64,000 nucleotides of DNA from assembly GCF_013359815.1 (NCBI RefSeq), contig NZ_JABMCF010000028.1, positions 1-64,000 on the forward strand. The letters are read 5' to 3'. The DNA comes from Curtobacterium flaccumfaciens (lineage in GTDB: Bacteria > Actinomycetota > Actinomycetes > Actinomycetales > Microbacteriaceae). The notes beneath the pieces are model-generated. The model did no database searches, was not told the DNA's origin, and saw only the letters and a list, made by a program, of their open reading frames with translations. A program made the position numbers and the translations under genes. Below are positions 60,004-64,000 of this stretch, in pieces. Within the stretch, counting starts at the first letter, position 1; each line of letters begins with the position of its first letter.

Positions 60004-60728
60004 TTGGCGGAGCTCCGACGACGCGTGCCGGCGACGGCGACGACCAGTGCGACGGCGCCGAGCACCAGGCCGCCGAGGCCGAGGAAGCGGCCGACCAGGT
60101 CGGGGTCGCTCGACGCGGTCGTGCCGGCGGCCTCGGCCGACGGGGTCGCGGCGATGGGGTCACCGTCGTCGTCCGTCGCCTCGGCGGCGGTCAGCGTGAT
60201 CGAGGGGGCCGGGTGCTCGGGCTCGGCTTCGCCGGCCTGCTGCTCCTGGTTCCACTCGACGCTGCCCTTCTCGCAGGTCTGGATCGCGGGGAACTCGACC
60301 AGGTCACCGGCCTTGCCGTCCGGCAGCGAGAACGAGAGCGCGAAGGTGTCGCGCTCGTCGGCGGGCAGGGGGGTCTTCGCGGTGTACGTGACCCTGGTGA
60401 CGCGCTCGGCGGCCGTCTCGGCGTGGTCTTCGTCGGATGCCGAGGCCGACGGGTCAGTGTAGGGCTCGGTCGCTTTCGTGATCGTCCAGTTCGGGTTCAC
60501 GGTGGGCGTGACCTCGATGACGGACTCCGGCACCTGGAACTGGATCTTCGTCGTGGGGGAGCCGTCGCAGCCGTGCGGGACCGAGAAGGTCGCCGTGGTG
60601 TACGAGTTCGCTGCGGTCGACGTGGCCGTGGCGGACACGTGTGCGCTGGCCGCCGTGGCGCTGCCGAGGACGATGACGGCTGCGACACCGAGGGTGACGG
60701 CGCCGCCGGCGGCGAGACGCTTCTGCAT
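60000..60728 (-). CDS. YcnI-family (DUF1775) copper-associated protein
   Basis: 242 residues. Signal peptide MQKRLAAGGAVTLGVAAVIVLGSATAASA with the mature start HVSATATS (copper-ligand His), and the conserved Trp region NPNWTITKATEPY. A C-terminal membrane helix (VGRFLGLGGLVLGAVALVVAVAG) and basic end anchor it. YcnI binds Cu(II) through its N-terminal His and a Trp. Translationally coupled to the CopC gene. The start MQKRL is preferred over upstream Pro/Arg-rich ATGs. Confidence 0.92.
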   Translation of the reverse strand: MQKRLAAGGAVTLGVAAVIVLGSATAASAHVSATATSTAANSYTTATFSVPHGCDGSPTTKIQFQVPESVIEVTPTVNPNWTITKATEPYTDPSASASDEDHAETAAERVTRVTYTAKTPLPADERDTFALSFSLPDGKAGDLVEFPAIQTCEKGSVEWNQEQQAGEAEPEHPAPSITLTAAEATDDDGDPIAATPSAEAAGTTASSDPDLVGRFLGLGGLVLGAVALVVAVAGTRRRSSAK

Positions 60729-60964
60729 GGGGTTCCTTCCGGGGTGGTTCTGCACCTGCTGTTCTACAAGATGTAGAGAAGTCCGGATCACCGTAGCAGG
60801 CTCGCACGCCCTGGGCGAACGCGCGGGCGGATTCCGGAGGGGCATCACGGTCGGTGTCACCGGTTGCGGTTAGGCTCGTGTCCACGACGAGGTGCCCACC
60901 AGCAGCGGTGCACCAGCGGTGGTGCGACAGCGCGGCCGGCATGTCCAATCAGGGAGGCACGGGA
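60729..60964. other. divergent intergenic region, ycnI / clpX promoters
   Basis: No gene seen. TAGGCT at 60871-60876 is a candidate -10 box for clpX, leaving an ~80-nt leader with AGGGAGG (60951-60957) before its ATG. The ycnI side contains an AT-rich TTGTAGAACAGCAGG-like stretch on the minus strand at 60760-60775. Confidence 0.4.
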
Positions 60965-62245
<1,281 letters not shown>

Positions 62246-62248
62246 CCC

Positions 62249-62303
62249 TCCGGAACCAGCGAACGGACACAGCACCACGGGATTCCGTGGTGCTGTGTCC
62301 GTT
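62249..62303. repeat. GGACACAGCACC element, copy 2, as convergent terminator
   Basis: A 19-bp stem AACGGACACAGCACCACGG (62262-62280) with exact inverse 62285-62303 and loop GATT, preceded by CTCCGGAACCAG. Same element as 26586-26650. It lies between the convergent ends of clpX and the M3 peptidase gene. Confidence 0.82.
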
Positions 62304-62359
62304 TCGTGGTGCGGTGCGCCAGCGCGCGGTGCGGTGCGCGGCGGCGCGCGCCGGCGCGC

Positions 62360-64000
62360 CTACTCGAGCCCGCGGCGCCGCAGCAGCGGGCCGACCTCGG
62401 CGTCGCGGCCGCGGAAGTCCCGGTACGCCTCGAGCGGGTCCTTCGCCCCGCCGACCCCGAGCAGACGCTCGGCGAACCGCTTGCCGGCCGCTCGGTCCAA
62501 CCCGCCGTTGTCGCGGAACCACTCCACCGTGTCGGCGTCGAGCACCTCGGACCAGATGTACCCGTAGTACCCGGCGTCGTACCCGCCCGAGAACGTGTGT
62601 GCGAAGTACGTCGACGAGTAGCGCGGCGGCACGGCCTCGACCGCGATGCCGGCGGCGGCCAGGGCGTCCCGCTCGAAGTCCTCGACGGACGTCACCGCCG
62701 CGGCGTCGGCTGCCGACAGCCGGTGCCACGCCTGGTCGAGCAGCGCTGCGGCGAGGTACTCGGTCGTGCCGAAGCCCTCGTTGAACCCCTCGGACTCGCT
62801 GAGCCCCAGGACGAGTTCGGGCGGCAGGGGTGCTCCGGTCTCGTGGTGCTTCGCGTAGTTCGCCAGCACGGACGGCCACGACAGCCACATCTCGTTCACC
62901 TGGCTCGGGAACTCGACGAAGTCCCGCTCGACGTTCGTGCCGGAGAACCGCGGGTAGGTGGTGCGGGCGATGAGGCCGTGCAGGGCGTGGCCGAACTCGT
63001 GGAAGAGCGTCTCGACCTCGTCCTGGATGAGCAGGGTGGGGGAGCCGGCGGACGGCTTCGCGACGTTGAGGTTGTTGACCACGACGGGCAGGGTGCCGAG
63101 CAGCTCGGACTGCTCGACGACCGGGTTCATCCACGCGCCGCCGCGCTTGCCGTCGCGCGTGTAGAGGTCGAGCAGGTACAGCCCCACGGGCTCGCCGTCG
63201 TCGCCGGTGACCTCGAAGACCCGGACCTCGTCGTTGTAGCCGTGCAGGTCCGGGCGTTCGGTGAAGCTCAAGCCGTACAGGACACCGGCGGCGTGGAAGA
63301 CCCCGTCGTGCAGGACCCGGTCGGCCTCGAAGTACGGGCGGAGCGCGGTGCTGTCCGCGGCGAACTGCTCGCCACGCAGGATCTCGGTGGCGTACGCCCA
63401 GTCCCACGACTCGATGTCGAACCCGACCGTGCGCGATCGGACCGCACGTTCGTCGTCGGCGTTCCTTGCCGCGGCGCCGACGAGCGAGGACAGCAGCCCG
63501 TCGACGGCCTCGGGGGTCTTCGCGGTCTCGTCGGCGGTGACCACGGCGGCGTGGTTCGGGAACCCGAGCAGCTCGGCGCGCTCGGCCCGCAGCCGGACGA
63601 TGCGCAGCAGCACCTCGCGGTTGTCGTACTGGTTGCCGCGACGACCGCGGGCGAGCGAGGCGCGCATGATCCGCTCGCGCAGGTCGCGGTTCGCCAGCGA
63701 GGACAGCCACGGGTGTCCGGTGTAGAGCGGCAGCGTGACGAGCCAGCCGTCCAGGCCCCGGTCGGCGGCAGCGGCGGCCGCGGCGGACTTCGCCCCGTCG
63801 TCGAGCCCCTCGAGCTCGTCCTCACTCGTCACGTGCACGGCGGAGTCGTTGGTGTCCTCGAGCAGGTTCCGCTCGAAGGTCGTCGTGAGGGTCGAGAGCT
63901 CCTGGTTGATCGCGGTCAGACGCTCCTTGCCCGCGTCGTCGAGGCCCGCGCCCGCCAGGGTCATCTCGGCGTGGGTCCGCTCGACCAGGCGCAGCGCCTC
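62360..64000 (-). CDS. M3-family oligopeptidase (Dcp/thimet-like), 5' end beyond window
   Basis: At least 546 residues; the frame is open at the right edge, so the N-terminus is missing and the in-frame ATG at 63964 is not the start. The zinc motif HEFGH is in ETLFHEFGHALHGL, with a downstream Glu in the EFPSQVNEMW segment as third ligand. PYFEADRVLHDGVFHAAGVLYGLSF and FAHTFSGGYDAGYYGYIWSEVLDAD are dipeptidyl-carboxypeptidase (Dcp)-like. It hydrolyses short peptides in the cytosol. Confidence 0.93.
   Translation of the reverse strand, partial: EALRLVERTHAEMTLAGAGLDDAGKERLTAINQELSTLTTTFERNLLEDTNDSAVHVTSEDELEGLDDGAKSAAAAAAADRGLDGWLVTLPLYTGHPWLSSLANRDLRERIMRASLARGRRGNQYDNREVLLRIVRLRAERAELLGFPNHAAVVTADETAKTPEAVDGLLSSLVGAAARNADDERAVRSRTVGFDIESWDWAYATEILRGEQFAADSTALRPYFEADRVLHDGVFHAAGVLYGLSFTERPDLHGYNDEVRVFEVTGDDGEPVGLYLLDLYTRDGKRGGAWMNPVVEQSELLGTLPVVVNNLNVAKPSAGSPTLLIQDEVETLFHEFGHALHGLIARTTYPRFSGTNVERDFVEFPSQVNEMWLSWPSVLANYAKHHETGAPLPPELVLGLSESEGFNEGFGTTEYLAAALLDQAWHRLSAADAAAVTSVEDFERDALAAAGIAVEAVPPRYSSTYFAHTFSGGYDAGYYGYIWSEVLDADTVEWFRDNGGLDRAAGKRFAERLLGVGGAKDPLEAYRDFRGRDAEVGPLLRRRGLE

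Overview
The window is high-GC (roughly 70 %), densely packed bacterial chromosome. Tandem clpP1-clpP2 behind trigger factor with clpX nearby, oligoribonuclease, a mycothiol-nitroreductase-like protein, a group II truncated haemoglobin, many GTG starts and many 4-bp stop/start overlaps point to an actinobacterium. The gene families suggest Microbacteriaceae, most likely Curtobacterium or a close relative; this is inferred from protein style, not from a database search. No rRNA operon, CRISPR array, prophage or transposase gene was seen.

Layout. 1-4.2 kb: a left-truncated MHS-type transporter divergent from a two-gene flavin monooxygenase pair (SnaA/DszA-like and DszC-like), probably organosulfur or amine scavenging. 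4.2-8.4 kb: a small metallopeptidase, tRNA-His, oligoribonuclease, an 809-bp repeat-filled non-coding stretch, and a MarR/efflux pair. 8.4-12.1 kb: a minimal nonulosonic-acid (sialic-acid-like) locus reading leftward (cytidylyltransferase, synthase without SAF domain, putative glycosyltransferase), then tRNA-Arg. 12.1-31.5 kb: housekeeping and small genes (msrA, ssb, ettA, two thioesterases, SDR, glbO, mscS, pepN, GNAT/XRE pair, rpiB, nei-like, amidohydrolase/paiB). 31.7-40.2 kb: a seven-gene peptide-uptake operon (binding lipoprotein, M14 carboxypeptidase, two permeases, serine hydrolase, MarR/GbsR-like regulator, fused double ATPase).

40.4-46.5 kb: a small gene with a perfect LexA box in its promoter, an EamA exporter, a NarL-type two-component system, an AraC gene broken by an in-frame stop, and a LacI regulator. 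46.6-55.3 kb is the most interesting coding region: a LacI-controlled CUT1 transporter without its ATPase, followed by a GH5 enzyme resembling subfamily 18 beta-mannosidases, a GH38 alpha-mannosidase and a secreted EndoH-like GH18 endoglycosidase. Together these form a complete route for harvesting high-mannose N-glycans: release outside the cell, import, alpha-trimming, then cleavage of the Man-beta-GlcNAc core. 55.5-64 kb: tRNA-Gly, tRNA-Pro, tig-clpP1-clpP2, copC/ycnI, clpX and a right-truncated M3 peptidase.

The non-coding DNA carries several families of short inverted repeats: five 55-56-nt palindromes in a tandemly duplicated ~295-bp unit (5.6-6.3 kb), three copies of a 48-nt element, two copies of a GGACACAGCACC element, and long perfect palindromes acting as probable terminators. 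A 10-mer, GCCTGGAGGC, is scattered through both intergenic DNA and genes; in three unrelated proteins near matches encode GLEARL inside linkers.
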